DNA of 64,000 nt from Staphylococcus lugdunensis. Lineage in GTDB: Bacteria > Bacillota > Bacilli > Staphylococcales > Staphylococcaceae. The stretch is from positions 602,907 to 666,906 of the forward strand of contig NZ_PPPV01000016.1 of NCBI RefSeq assembly GCF_002901705.1, given 5' to 3'. Of the stretch, positions 9,569 through 18,956 are shown piece by piece; within the stretch, counting starts at the first letter, position 1, and every line of letters begins with the position of its first letter. The notes beneath the pieces are model-generated. The model had not been told where the DNA came from and ran no database searches. It saw nothing but the letters and a program-made list of their open reading frames with translations. The position numbers and the translations under genes were made by a program.

Positions 9569-10150
9569 TTAATCATATGCCTTTGTTTTAATGCCTTTTG
9601 CTTTTAAGAACTTTTCAATTTTCTTCTGTTCTCTTCCATTGACAACGTCTCTATCCTCATTTAACTGTTTAATATCATCAAGTACAGATGCGTCATCTTT
9701 TTTAGAAAGTTCATAACTCTTCTTGTCTATTTTATTACTTGCTTTTGTATATTCACTTATTTTATTCGTGAACTTATCATAGCCACCCTTTGGTAACACG
9801 TTATTATGAATATAGCGCGCAAAATTTTGATCATTTTGATCAGTAAGTTGCATCAATTTAGCAAATTCATCTTGTTGTGATGTCGTTAACTTATCATCAG
9901 AATCTATGATATCCATATAGTAGAATTTTGCATCTGTCAACTCACGATCAGTATCTAAATAAAGTTGAATATCTTGCTTCATTGTCTTTTCAGAAATTGA
10001 ATCATTTGTTGTTTGTTTATTGAAAATTTGAGTAGGTATTTTTTTCTTCGTCACACTATCATCGTCATCATCGTGATCGTCTTCTGTGTCACAAGCGACA
10101 ATTATGAATGATAGCAAGCATAATGTTAATATAAGTACAAATTTTTTCAT
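9569..10150 (-). CDS. NDxxF motif lipoprotein
   Basis: A 193-residue secreted lipoprotein. The start is ATG 10150 with AGGAG 7 bases upstream. The signal peptide (MKKFVLILTL and following) ends in a lipobox with the lipidated cysteine in FIIVACD, followed by an acidic Asp-rich stretch. The signature NDQNF occurs in the middle of the mature part, which is charged and mostly helical. Staphylococcal NDxxF lipoproteins have no established role. The next upstream gene on the same strand is a CPBP membrane protein 20 bases away, so the two are probably cotranscribed. Confidence 0.8.
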   Translation of the reverse strand: MKKFVLILTLCLLSFIIVACDTEDDHDDDDDSVTKKKIPTQIFNKQTTNDSISEKTMKQDIQLYLDTDRELTDAKFYYMDIIDSDDKLTTSQQDEFAKLMQLTDQNDQNFARYIHNNVLPKGGYDKFTNKISEYTKASNKIDKKSYELSKKDDASVLDDIKQLNEDRDVVNGREQKKIEKFLKAKGIKTKAYD

Positions 10151-10169
10151 AATCAAACTCCTATTTTAT

Positions 10170-10988
10170 CTATTGTCTTAATCTCCGCCTTAACATGACT
10201 AACACTACAATAACACTCACGTAACCCAAAATAGATATGATTGACGCTTCAAAACCAAATTCACCACCTGTAAGTGCAAAGTTATGACTGTCGAGTATGT
10301 ATTGAAATACTTTATCATCAACTTGTTTCTCTGTGATATAAAAGACTTGACTGATGTTCCAGAAGAAATGCAATGTCGCACTTGCCCAAATACTACGGAA
10401 GACATAAGCAGTTAATCCAAACATAACACCTGCCAAAGAACCACCAACTAATAATTGAAGAAAGCTTCCTACATTTAACGCGCCATTAAGTACGTGAATT
10501 GCGCCAAAAAATATACTCGTAGTCAAAATGGCAACAACAATATTAGTCTTTTTCTCAATATAGCCCATCAATAGACCACGAAAAACAAGCTCTTCAACTA
10601 TAGCACCGGCTACAGCCACTTGGAAAATATCCCAAAATAGCGAACGGAACAACGTATCCTGTGTCTTAAAATGTGAGATTTTAAGTTCCCCAGGCACAAA
10701 AATCAAATAGAATAGTATAACGCCAAGCGGTAAAATGATACCAAGTATAACCGCTCTGATATCAAAATGTGGTGATACAATTCGATAATCTACGCGTCTT
10801 TGCTTTAGTCCCTTTTCTATCATTAACCGCACAAAAAAATAAATCACAATACAATAAATTAATGCACTGATGATTATACCTATCCCTAAAAATGGAATCA
10901 TCTCATCAAAAATAGCTCCTAAGGCTTGTGCAACAATAATCATCAAAAATGCTAAAACAAACATCCCCAAAATCTTTATATAGTTCAT
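10170..10988 (-). CDS. CPBP family intramembrane metalloprotease
   Basis: A 272-residue membrane protein from ATG 10988 (GGAAGG 11 bases upstream). Motifs: EELVFRGLL, FFGAIHVLN and LHFFWNIS. It is followed within 20 bases by the NDxxF lipoprotein gene. It is the third CPBP protein in 3.4 kb, but its sequence is clearly different from the other two, so a recent tandem duplication is unlikely. Confidence 0.82.
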   Translation of the reverse strand: MNYIKILGMFVLAFLMIIVAQALGAIFDEMIPFLGIGIIISALIYCIVIYFFVRLMIEKGLKQRRVDYRIVSPHFDIRAVILGIILPLGVILFYLIFVPGELKISHFKTQDTLFRSLFWDIFQVAVAGAIVEELVFRGLLMGYIEKKTNIVVAILTTSIFFGAIHVLNGALNVGSFLQLLVGGSLAGVMFGLTAYVFRSIWASATLHFFWNISQVFYITEKQVDDKVFQYILDSHNFALTGGEFGFEASIISILGYVSVIVVLVMLRRRLRQ

Positions 10989-11288
10989 TTATGTATTTTC
11001 CTTCCCTTAAATGACTATGATTACATTAACTTCAAATACAAATACATATTATCATATTTTTCAATAAACTAATAATTCTCTTAAACCATCATATATAACA
11101 TCAACTATTTTCAGTTCACAAATTAGTTAAAAACCTATAATTCCTCATGTTTATGACTTTTTACACACTTCTATATGCAAAATTTCGATTGTAAACGTTT
11201 ACTAAAATGCATGTAATATGTTACTATATATATGAATATTAAAACATTTGTTTATATTAAAAACATATGTTTATAAGGAGGTGCACAG
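10989..11288 (+). promoter_or_regulatory. Upstream region of psuK: cre site and duplicated operator-like repeat
   Basis: A 300-bp gap between divergent genes. It holds a near-perfect cre palindrome TGTAAACGTTTACT at 11190-11203. Two copies of a 16-bp near-palindrome follow, at 11241-11256 (AAAACATTTGTTTATA) and 11260-11275 (AAAACATATGTTTATA), just before the ribosome binding site AAGGAGG. CcpA control and autoregulation by the DNA-binding domain of PsuK are inferred. Confidence 0.55.
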
Positions 11289-12395
11289 ATGAATAAAAAT
11301 GAACAAGCAATTTTCAACTTGGTTAAAGAAAACCCTTATATTACACAACTTGAATTAGCTGAACGCATAGGATTATCACGACCGGCAGTTGCAAATATTA
11401 TTTCAGGATTAATGCGCCAACGATACATACTTGGTAAAGCTTATGTCATAAATGAAGAAAGCCCGATTGTTTGCATTGGCGCGGCTAACGTCGATCGCAA
11501 ATTCTATATTGATACACCCTTACAACCAAAAACATCTAATCCTGTTTCCTCCTCCAGATCCATCGGTGGTGTTGGTAGGAATATTGCAGAAAATTTAGGC
11601 CGTTTAGGAGAGAAAGTGACCTTTTTAACTGCAAGTGGTAATGATAGTGAATGGGATATGATTAATAGAATGTCTTCACCTTTCATGGATTTAAGTGCCA
11701 TACAACCAATAGAAAATGCTAGCACAGGCTCATACACTGCTGTCATTAAAGATGGCGATATGGAATATGGCTTTGCTGATATGGAAATCTATGAACAGAT
11801 TACACCTGATTTTTTAGCACGTTATGCACAAATTTTAACTAAAGCAAAGTGTCTCGTTGCTGATTTGAATTTACCTAAAAGCGCGCTAGAATTTCTTAGT
11901 GCTTTTGCCCAAAAGAATCATATTAAGTTTGTTATCGTGCCAGTTTCTTCACCTAAGATGGTACGCATGCCTCAATCCTTGCACGCCGTAGATTGGTTAA
12001 TCATCAATCGTGATGAGAGTGAGACATATCTTAATATGTCAATTCGCAATATTTCTGACATGCAACGTGCTGCAGAAAAATGGGTTGAACTGGGCGTATC
12101 TAATGTCATCATTACAAACGGTCTTGAACCACTTATTTTTAAAAATTGTCATACAGAACACATCGTACCTATTTCTCCAGCACAGCATTTTGTCGATGCG
12201 ACTGGAGCTGGTGACTCCTTTACTAGTGCAGTGATTTATAGTTGGCTCAATGACTTCTCACTCCAAGATATTATTAAATCCGGCATGGTCAATTCTTTAA
12301 AAACGGTTGAAACAAATTATACCGTACGTCAAAACCTTGATAATGAACAACTTAAACGTGATATGGAGGAATATAATTATGAAGCAATATCTTGA
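11289..12395 (+). CDS. psuK: Pseudouridine kinase with N-terminal HTH domain
   Basis: A 368-residue protein. Residues 1-60 form a winged-helix DNA-binding domain ([20 protein letters not shown]), followed by a PfkB/ribokinase-type kinase. The kinase signature is near the C-terminus (DATGAGDSF, with the catalytic Asp). The kinase makes pseudouridine 5'-phosphate for the PsuG glycosidase encoded next, whose start overlaps this gene by 17 bases. The HTH fusion suggests a kinase that also senses substrate and regulates the operon; the repeated palindromes upstream are the obvious candidate sites. Start ATG 11289 after AAGGAGG. Confidence 0.88.
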   Translation: MNKNEQAIFNLVKENPYITQLELAERIGLSRPAVANIISGLMRQRYILGKAYVINEESPIVCIGAANVDRKFYIDTPLQPKTSNPVSSSRSIGGVGRNIAENLGRLGEKVTFLTASGNDSEWDMINRMSSPFMDLSAIQPIENASTGSYTAVIKDGDMEYGFADMEIYEQITPDFLARYAQILTKAKCLVADLNLPKSALEFLSAFAQKNHIKFVIVPVSSPKMVRMPQSLHAVDWLIINRDESETYLNMSIRNISDMQRAAEKWVELGVSNVIITNGLEPLIFKNCHTEHIVPISPAQHFVDATGAGDSFTSAVIYSWLNDFSLQDIIKSGMVNSLKTVETNYTVRQNLDNEQLKRDMEEYNYEAIS

Positions 12396-13290
12396 ATTTT
12401 CAACCGAAGTAGCTGAAGCGAAAAAGCATAATCAACCGATTGTCGCTTTAGAATCAACAATCATTTCTCATGGTATGCCCTACCCTCAAAATATCGAAAT
12501 GGCCAAAAATGTAGAGCAAATCATTCGTGACCATGGTGCTGTTCCAGCGACGATTGCTTTGATAAATGGAAAAATTAAAATCGGCTTAAACGAGGCAGAT
12601 TTAGAAACACTCGCACATAGTGAAAATGTTGCTAAAGTTTCTCGTCGTGATTTACCAGAAATCATTGCTACTAAACGCATTGGTGCCACAACTGTAGCAT
12701 CTACAATGATTTGCGCAGCATTAGCTGACATACCATTCTTTGTCACTGGTGGTATTGGTGGCGTGCATAAAGGTGCAGAAGAAACCATGGATATTTCTGC
12801 AGATTTAGATGAGTTTGCAAAAACAAATGTTAGCGTTATCTGTGCGGGCGCTAAATCGATATTAGATCTGCCAAAAACAATGGAATATTTAGAAACAAAA
12901 GGTGTGCCTGTCATTGGCTACCAAACAGACGAACTGCCCGCATTTTTCACTAGAGAAAGTGGCGTAGCATTGACAAGTCGTGCAGACACACCCGAAGAAA
13001 TAGCACGTATTTTTAAAGCTAAACAAGATTTACATCTTGAAGGTGGTATGGTCATTGCTAATCCAGTTCCTGAAAAAGATGAACTACCTAAAGACTACAT
13101 CGATGCAATCATTGATGATGCTGTCAAAGAAGCAAAAGTTCAAGGAATCCACGGGAAAGATTCTACACCATTCTTACTCAAAACAATTGTTGAAAAAACT
13201 GCAGGAAAAAGTTTACAAACAAATATTAAATTAGTTGAAAATAACGCTGTCGTTGGTGCTCAAATAGCGGTTGCTTTCAATCAACTGTAG
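12379..13290 (+). CDS. psuG: Pseudouridine-5'-phosphate glycosidase
   Basis: A 303-residue enzyme of the PsuG/IndA family that cleaves the C-C glycosidic bond of pseudouridine 5'-phosphate to uracil and ribose 5-phosphate. Family stretches seen: [16 protein letters not shown] near the N-terminus, the [20 protein letters not shown] region, and [11 protein letters not shown] near the end. The start is ATG 12379 after GGAGG, inside the end of psuK; the frame is open further upstream, but that part lies within psuK. It forms an operon with psuK and nupC. Confidence 0.92.
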   Translation: MKQYLEFSTEVAEAKKHNQPIVALESTIISHGMPYPQNIEMAKNVEQIIRDHGAVPATIALINGKIKIGLNEADLETLAHSENVAKVSRRDLPEIIATKRIGATTVASTMICAALADIPFFVTGGIGGVHKGAEETMDISADLDEFAKTNVSVICAGAKSILDLPKTMEYLETKGVPVIGYQTDELPAFFTRESGVALTSRADTPEEIARIFKAKQDLHLEGGMVIANPVPEKDELPKDYIDAIIDDAVKEAKVQGIHGKDSTPFLLKTIVEKTAGKSLQTNIKLVENNAVVGAQIAVAFNQL

Positions 13291-13299
13291 GTGATAATC

Positions 13300-14520
13300 A
13301 TGTCAATACTATTTGGGATGTTAGGTGTTGCTTTTGCTTTAATCGTAGCATTTATTTTTAGCTTTAATAGGAAAGCAATTGACTATAAAAAACCATTGAT
13401 TATGTTAGTAATCCAAGTACTGCTTGTCTTATTTATGATGAACACCACGATAGGTTTACATATTCTGACCGCCATGGGAACTTTCTTTGAAGGGCTGATG
13501 AATATTAGTAAAGCTGGTATAGATTTTGTATTTGGAGACTTGCAAAATAAAGGTGGCTATAATTTCTTCTTAAATGTGTTATTGCCATTAGTGTTTATTT
13601 CAGTGCTCATTGGCATATTAAATTATTTCAAAATCTTGCCTTTCATTATTAAAGTTGTCGGTTATATTATCAATAAAATTACACGCATGGGAAAACTAGA
13701 AAGCTATATTGCTATTTCAACATCGATGTTAGGTCAACCTGAAGTTTACTTAACAGTTAAAGATATTATTCCAAAGCTGTCTAAAGAAAAGTTATACACG
13801 ATTACAACTTCAGGGATGAGTGCCGTTAGTATGGCAATGCTAGGCTCTTATATGCAGATGATTGAACCAAAATACGTTGTAACTGCCGTTATGTTAAATA
13901 TCTTCAGCGCATTAATTATCGCAAGTATCATCAATCCTTATCATTCTGATGACAAGGAAGTAGATTTAAACGTGATTGATACACAAGCAACAAACAAGAA
14001 GACGGTAAATGGTTCAACTAAAGCAAAGAAACCTGCATTCTTCCAAATGATTGGAGACAGCGCGATTGATGGTTTCAAGATTGCAGTAACGGTCGCCATC
14101 ATGTTACTCGCATTTATCTCATTAATGAAAGGCATTACAATTGTCTTTGATCTGGTGGGTCTAGACTTCAAACAAATCATTGGTTATATTTTTGCGCCAA
14201 TCGCTTTTATTATGGGTGTACCATGGGAAGAAGCGATTCGTGCTGGATCGATTATGGCTACTAAATTAATTACGAATGAGTTTGTTGCGATGTTAGACTT
14301 CCAAAAGATAGCTTCATCTTTATCACCTAAAACACAAGGTATTATTTCGGTATACTTAGTCAGTTTCGCCAACTTTGGGACAGTTGGTATTATGGTGGGA
14401 GCCATCAAAGGAATTAGTAGTGAGCAAGGCAATAAAGTAGCGACATTTGCACTACGACTACTTTTAGGTGCAACTCTAGCTTCAATCGTGTCAGCAAGCC
14501 TTATCGGTTTGGTATTATAA
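13300..14520 (+). CDS. nupC: NupC-type nucleoside permease (CNT family)
   Basis: A 406-residue concentrative nucleoside transporter with about ten membrane segments. Recognisable CNT parts are TSMLGQPEVYLTVKD, SGMSAVSMAMLGSYM and GVPWEEAIRAGSIMATKLITNEFVA. ATG 13300 is preceded by AGGTGA, overlapping the psuG stop; GTG 13291 is a less likely start. Placed after psuK-psuG it probably imports pseudouridine, although CNT specificity cannot be read from sequence alone. Confidence 0.9.
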   Translation: MSILFGMLGVAFALIVAFIFSFNRKAIDYKKPLIMLVIQVLLVLFMMNTTIGLHILTAMGTFFEGLMNISKAGIDFVFGDLQNKGGYNFFLNVLLPLVFISVLIGILNYFKILPFIIKVVGYIINKITRMGKLESYIAISTSMLGQPEVYLTVKDIIPKLSKEKLYTITTSGMSAVSMAMLGSYMQMIEPKYVVTAVMLNIFSALIIASIINPYHSDDKEVDLNVIDTQATNKKTVNGSTKAKKPAFFQMIGDSAIDGFKIAVTVAIMLLAFISLMKGITIVFDLVGLDFKQIIGYIFAPIAFIMGVPWEEAIRAGSIMATKLITNEFVAMLDFQKIASSLSPKTQGIISVYLVSFANFGTVGIMVGAIKGISSEQGNKVATFALRLLLGATLASIVSASLIGLVL

Positions 14521-14600
14521 TGACATCATCCTCTACACTATCGTAGCTCTTAAATCCAATAAATATATATACGAACGTGGGACATAAATCCCAATATAAT

Positions 14601-14640
14601 AGCACAAAGATGATTTAAAATTAAGAATCGTCTTTGTGCT
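14601..14640. terminator. Terminator after nupC, repeat family A
   Basis: AGCACAAAGA and TCTTTGTGCT arms followed by TCTTTA. Same element as at 3530-3569 and 52532-52571. Confidence 0.75.
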
Positions 14641-14756
14641 TCTTTATATAATCCATACTTATATGTGTCTTTAACATTAACAAATATGATTAAGACGTGC
14701 TTTTCTTGTGGATTTATACTAAAAAGGTCTGGACATTAAGTTCTTAAACAATGTAA

Positions 14757-14800
14757 AAAAGACAATTTCTATTAAAATTATTTGATAGAAATTGTCTTTT
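14757..14800. terminator. Hairpin with 16-bp perfect stem
   Basis: Arms AAAAGACAATTTCTAT and ATAGAAATTGTCTTTT. It lies downstream of the transposase remnant on the minus strand and may be the IS terminator or a terminal structure of the dead element. Confidence 0.6.
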
Positions 14801-14831
14801 CTTTTATGTATTATAATATACAGCTCGTTAT

Positions 14832-14991
14832 CATTTTAGGGGGATAAGATGTAGTCCCACGATAGTGTTTGAATTCATCAAATTCATTATCTGGGATTGT
14901 TTCAACAATTTCATTTACATATCGAGAAATATTATTTATAAGAATAAGTATTGAAGTTTCCATTGGTAGTGTATAGTGTAAGTTGATTCAT
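14832..14991 (-). pseudogene. Remnant of an IS1182-type transposase (N-terminal fragment)
   Basis: Read on the minus strand, the frame after the first codons gives LPMETSIL, then ISRYVNEIVETIPDNEFDEF, then SYPPKM, which I recognise as the N-terminus of staphylococcal IS1182 transposases. The original ATG at 14991 is followed by MNQLTL and then a frameshift where ACACTA is repeated (a 7-base insertion). Coding similarity ends after about 45 residues, so most of the gene is lost. It is a deletion relic between nupC and nanT. Confidence 0.65.
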
Positions 14992-15009
14992 GTTATAAGC
15001 TTTATACAT

Positions 15010-15065
15010 AAGGCACTTCGTTAATTTAGTTTAGTGAAGTTTATTAAATGATACGAAAGTGCCTT
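15010..15065 (+). terminator. Hairpin with T-rich tail
   Basis: AAGGCACTT and AAGTGCCTT arms followed by ATTTTTTTAAAG. It lies beside the IS remnant; origin unknown. Confidence 0.45.
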
Positions 15066-15109
15066 ATTTTTTTAAAGTATGTTGATGTAAAATTACATAT
15101 AAATGCGAC

Positions 15110-15200
15110 GTATTTTGGCGAGACTCTTGAGGAAACAGGACGAGCTGAAGACTACAGGCTGAAGCTGTCCCCTAAGAAAGCGAGCCAACAATACGAAGTA
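15110..15200. repeat. Structured intergenic element, GC-richer than its surroundings
   Basis: Contains GAGACTCTTGAGGAAACAGG, GAAGACTACAGGCTGAAGCT and an AATACGAAGTATT palindrome. I recognise the pattern as a dispersed element of staphylococcal intergenic regions. No coding potential; an RNA product is possible but unproven. Confidence 0.45.
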
Positions 15201-15311
15201 TTGAATAAAAAGAAGCGCTCAGATAAGTTGAATTCAATTCATCGGAGCGCTATTTTTCTGAGATGCATGTCCAAGACTGTTTTTATCTTTTATTAAACTA
15301 CTGCTATAAAA

Positions 15312-16841
15312 TTATTTATTTGCAACTTTAGATACATAGTTTGAAGGCTTGTCTTTATCATAAATTGTTAATCCTGTAATATCCTTTGCATATTTAGCTG
15401 GAACAACTAAACTGATAAGATATCCAAAAATAAAGGCTATCATAAATGATATAATTGATACATAAAATGGCGAATTGCCTCCACCTATGCCATTAAAGAA
15501 ATACGCGAAGATTACACCTGAAATAAGTCCAACGAACACTCCAAATGTATTTGCACGCTTTGTAAAGATACCTACCGCAAAGATACCAGCAAGTGGTACA
15601 CCAAAAAGACCTGTTACTAATAAGAAGAGATCCCATAAGTTATTTGAATCTGCTGCGATTAAATACATAGAGATACCATAACTAAGCAAGCCAGCTATAA
15701 TAATGACGATACGTGCAAAATTAACTTCGTCCTTGTCACGTCCTTTACCAAAGAAACGATGTTTAATATCTTCTGATATACACGCTGAAATTGAATTCAA
15801 ACTTGATGAAATTGTAGATTGCGCAGCTGCAAAAATTGCGGCAATCAATAGACCACCTACAAAAGGTGGCATTTCAGTTAAAATGAAATACGGTACAACT
15901 GAAGAGGTATTAAATCCCTTAGGTAAGCTATCTTGATGTTGATAAAATGAATACATCATTGTGCCCATACCATAGAAAATAGGTGCAGAAATAAGCGCTA
16001 ATACACCGTTTGTCCACAATGACTTTTTCGTTTCTTCCATTGAATCTGAAGCTTGATAACGTTGAATAACATCTTGACTAGCTGTGTATTGATGTAAGTT
16101 ATTAAAAATATTTCCCAGGAAAATAATAGGAATCGATGCTGCTGCAGAATTCCATTTCCAGTTATCTGCACTCATAATCTTTTTATTAGCAATCGCATCA
16201 TGAATGATCGTGCCAAAACCACCTTTAATTTCAAAGGCGCCAATTAAAATAATCATTAAAGCGCCACCCAATAGAATTACACCTTGGATAAAGTCACTCC
16301 ATACTACCCCTTCAAATCCACCTAAAAACGTATATAAAATACATAATATTCCTACTAAGCTCGCTACTAAAAATGGATTCATATCTGATACAGATGTAAT
16401 GGCTAGTGTTGGTAAATAAATCACAATTGCAATACGTCCTAAATGGAAAATGACAAAAAGTAATGAGCCAATAACGCGAACACTTGGTCCAAAGCGCGCT
16501 TCTAAATATTCATATGCTGACGTGACTTTTAACTTTTTGAAAAATGGTACGTAGAATGCAATTAAAATAGGTATAATTGCTACAATTGCGATGTTTCCTG
16601 CAATATATGCCCAATCCGTTAAAAATGCTTTTTCGGGTGTAGACATAAATGTAATCGCACTTAACGTTGTTGCATAAATAGAAAAGCCAACTGCCCAAGA
16701 CGGTAAACGACCGCTAGCCGTAAAGAAACTATCTGTGCTTTGACTGGCACGTTTAGTAAAATAAGCTCCTACAGCTAACATAATCAATAAATACAGTAGA
16801 ACTGCGACCCAGTTCCAAAATCCAAATCCTATTTGCTGCAT
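15312..16841 (-). CDS. nanT: Sodium:solute symporter for N-acetylneuraminate
   Basis: A 509-residue transporter of the SSS family with about 13 membrane helices, starting at ATG 16841 after AGAGGTG. Family features include the N-terminal DSFFTASGRLPSWAVGFSIY region and the sodium-site region AAIFAAAQSTISSSLNS. In staphylococci this SSS protein is the sialic acid importer and is encoded next to the lyase, as here, with nanA 33 bases upstream on the same strand. Substrate assignment rests on this context. Confidence 0.88.
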   Translation of the reverse strand: MQQIGFGFWNWVAVLLYLLIMLAVGAYFTKRASQSTDSFFTASGRLPSWAVGFSIYATTLSAITFMSTPEKAFLTDWAYIAGNIAIVAIIPILIAFYVPFFKKLKVTSAYEYLEARFGPSVRVIGSLLFVIFHLGRIAIVIYLPTLAITSVSDMNPFLVASLVGILCILYTFLGGFEGVVWSDFIQGVILLGGALMIILIGAFEIKGGFGTIIHDAIANKKIMSADNWKWNSAAASIPIIFLGNIFNNLHQYTASQDVIQRYQASDSMEETKKSLWTNGVLALISAPIFYGMGTMMYSFYQHQDSLPKGFNTSSVVPYFILTEMPPFVGGLLIAAIFAAAQSTISSSLNSISACISEDIKHRFFGKGRDKDEVNFARIVIIIAGLLSYGISMYLIAADSNNLWDLFLLVTGLFGVPLAGIFAVGIFTKRANTFGVFVGLISGVIFAYFFNGIGGGNSPFYVSIISFMIAFIFGYLISLVVPAKYAKDITGLTIYDKDKPSNYVSKVANK

Positions 16842-16874
16842 TCACAACACCTCTTAATTTTCAATATTTTGTTT

Positions 16875-17756
16875 TTACAAGTTGTATTTATTAATTAAGT
16901 TGTCTAATGTGGCACGATGCGCTTCATTGAATGGCGCAAATGGGCGTTTTGGCAAACCACCATCGATACCACGCGTTTTTAATATTTCTTTTAAAGTTGG
17001 ATAAATACCCATCGCTAACACGTTTTGAATAATATCGTTTGTTTCATGTTGAATTTTATACGCTTCTGATACATTGCCTTGTTGCGCTAATTCAAAGATT
17101 TGACGCGCGCGACGTCCATTTACGTTATATGTTGATCCTATCGCACCATCTACTCCGGATACCGTTGCTTGAACAAGCATTTCATCAAATCCCGATAATA
17201 TTAATTTATTTGGAAAGGCTTTACGAATACGTTCTAGTAAGAAGAAATTAGGTGCTGTGTATTTAACACCAATCACTTTGTCATGATTAAAGAGTTCCCC
17301 AAATTGTTCAATACTAATATTGACACCCGTTAAGTCTGGAATCGCGTATATAATCATGTTATTTTGTGTTGCCTCGATAATGTCGAAATAATATTGTTTA
17401 ATTTCTTCAAAGCTAAATGGATAGTAAAATGGCGTAACGGCTGATAATGCATCATAACCTAATTCTGTTGCATATTGTCCCAATTCAATTGCTTCATTTA
17501 AATCTAATGAACCTACTTGAGCAATTAGTTTTGCTTTATCGCCAACCGCTTCTTTTGCTAATCTGAAAATTTGTTTCTTTTGTTCTTTACTAATTAAAAA
17601 GTTTTCTCCTGAACTACCATTTACATATAAACCATCTAAACCTTCTGTTTCAATGGCATTGCGTGCAATTTGTTTTAGTCCCTCTTCTTTAACTTGTCCC
17701 TGTTCATCAAATGGAACAAGCAGCGCTGCAAATATGCCTTTCAAGTTGTTATCCAT
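16875..17756 (-). CDS. nanA: N-acetylneuraminate lyase
   Basis: A 293-residue TIM-barrel aldolase that splits sialic acid into N-acetylmannosamine and pyruvate. The Schiff-base lysine is Lys165 ([10 protein letters not shown]) and the catalytic tyrosine is Tyr137 ([10 protein letters not shown]); GSSGEN at 48-52 is the carboxylate-binding loop. Length is standard. The start is ATG 17756 after TTGGAGTGA. It is the first gene of a nanA-nanT operon and is divergent from nanK. The intergenic region holds two cre sites and a candidate NanR palindrome. Confidence 0.95.
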   Translation of the reverse strand: MDNNLKGIFAALLVPFDEQGQVKEEGLKQIARNAIETEGLDGLYVNGSSGENFLISKEQKKQIFRLAKEAVGDKAKLIAQVGSLDLNEAIELGQYATELGYDALSAVTPFYYPFSFEEIKQYYFDIIEATQNNMIIYAIPDLTGVNISIEQFGELFNHDKVIGVKYTAPNFFLLERIRKAFPNKLILSGFDEMLVQATVSGVDGAIGSTYNVNGRRARQIFELAQQGNVSEAYKIQHETNDIIQNVLAMGIYPTLKEILKTRGIDGGLPKRPFAPFNEAHRATLDNLINKYNL

Positions 17757-17846
17757 TGTTTATCACTCCAATTTCATTGTTATTCATTCAAAGTTTATTT
17801 AGATAATAAATAGACTTAACCATTAACCCAACTTTTACATTAAAAT

Positions 17847-17894
17847 TGTAAACGCTTTCTAATAAGGTTACAATATGTTTTGAAACGTTTTAAC
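17847..17894. promoter_or_regulatory. Two cre sites between nanA and nanK
   Basis: TGTAAACGCTTTCT at 17847-17860 and TGAAACGTTTTAAC at 17881-17894 both match the CcpA operator consensus. Their placement between divergent promoters fits catabolite repression of sialate use. Confidence 0.6.
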
Positions 17895-17912
17895 ATTTTT
17901 GTCTTAATTTTA

Positions 17913-17927
17913 TGAAAAATATTTTCA
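17913..17927. promoter_or_regulatory. Candidate NanR (RpiR-type) operator, copy 1
   Basis: TGAAAAATATTTTCA is a near-perfect palindrome between nanA and nanK. Matching 15-mers occur at 19798-19812 and 23018-23032, the other two intergenic regions of this catabolic block. Confidence 0.6.
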
Positions 17928-17997
17928 AAACATTAAATATTGTTCTAACTACGAACAACTGTTTATATAATGTTAATTGATAAAGGAGGAATAATAG

Positions 17998-18861
17998 ATG
18001 TATAAAATTGCGGTAGACATTGGTGGTACCAATATTAAAATTGCCGTATTTAATACGGACTTAGATATGCTGGCACATGAATCTATAAAAACACCTGATA
18101 ATAAGAAAACGTTAATCATTGATACGGTTCATGACTTAATTGCTAAGTATATTCAACATTATCAGCTAGAACGTCCACATATTGGTATTTCAACGGCTGG
18201 TGTAGTTGACACTGAACGAAAAGCAATTATTTACGCTGGTCCTACAATTGCAAATTACAATGGTACTGATTTCCAACAACATTTGGGAGATTTGTCTGAT
18301 CATATTACAGTACATAATGATGTTGATGCAGCGTTGTTAGGAGAACTTGTATTACATAAGTATCCAGAAAGCCATATTTTCTGTTTAACATTAGGCACTG
18401 GTATTGGAGGTGCGTTTTACACACAACAACATGGCTTATATACAGGGGCGCGTTATCACGCAAATGAAATTGGCTACTTACTTTACCGTTCAAGCGATGG
18501 TTTAACTTATGAGCAACGGGCTTCAACATCTGCTTTGAAAGCGTTAATTAAAGCATACGGCTTAGATGCAAACATCAGCGTTCCTGCACTTTTTGACCTT
18601 GCAGAAGCTGACGACAAGCAATCTGTCCAACTGCTTAATGATTGGGGAAATGCTGTTGCTGAGGGAATTGCGCAAATACAAATCATCTATGATCCAGATT
18701 TAATCTTAATTGGTGGTGGTATTTCCTCACAAGGTGACAGGCTTATTCAATATATCGAACCCCATATTCAGCACTATTTACCCCATGGCTACGGAGGCGC
18801 TCGGCTTCAAACAACACGCACGAAAAACCATGCTGCTTTGTATGGTGCACTTGTTGAATGA
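17998..18861 (+). CDS. nanK: N-acetylmannosamine kinase (ROK family)
   Basis: A 287-residue ROK-family sugar kinase with the phosphate-binding N-terminus VDIGGTNIKIAVF, the active-site HNDVDAALLGE region and LTLGTGIGGAF. It phosphorylates ManNAc produced by NanA. The usual ROK zinc motif (CxCGxxGC) is absent: the segment after HANEIGYLL contains no cysteines, as in other zinc-free bacterial NanK proteins. The start is ATG 17998 after AAAGGAGG. A family B hairpin terminator follows at once. Confidence 0.9.
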   Translation: MYKIAVDIGGTNIKIAVFNTDLDMLAHESIKTPDNKKTLIIDTVHDLIAKYIQHYQLERPHIGISTAGVVDTERKAIIYAGPTIANYNGTDFQQHLGDLSDHITVHNDVDAALLGELVLHKYPESHIFCLTLGTGIGGAFYTQQHGLYTGARYHANEIGYLLYRSSDGLTYEQRASTSALKALIKAYGLDANISVPALFDLAEADDKQSVQLLNDWGNAVAEGIAQIQIIYDPDLILIGGGISSQGDRLIQYIEPHIQHYLPHGYGGARLQTTRTKNHAALYGALVE

Positions 18862-18863
18862 TA

Positions 18864-18910
18864 AAGGGAGCAGGACTACGAATTCATTATGAATTCTGTC
18901 CCGCTCCCTT
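18864..18910. terminator. Terminator after nanK, repeat family B
   Basis: AAGGGAGC and GCTCCCTT arms with an inner GAATTC pair. It belongs to a dispersed hairpin family with further copies at 24808, 26054, 31720, 52581 and 60906. Confidence 0.75.
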
Positions 18911-18956
18911 ATCAATTGGTTCTAGTAATGATGTACCAATCTTTAGCTTATAATCA

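Larger units (their letters stand above)
14521..15311. other. Gene-free interval with terminators, IS remnant and structured repeats
   Basis: No intact gene. In order it holds a family A terminator (14601-14640), a hairpin with a 16-bp stem (14757-14800), an IS1182-type transposase remnant on the minus strand (14832-14991), a hairpin with AAGGCACTT/AAGTGCCTT arms (15010-15065), a GC-richer structured element (15110-15200) and a hairpin with AGCGCTC/GAGCGCT ends (15214-15257). Confidence 0.7.

Noticed and set aside
15048..15296. Plus-strand open frame of 82 codons
   Set aside because: It runs through the hairpin and the structured element and has no ribosome binding site; composition follows the repeat.
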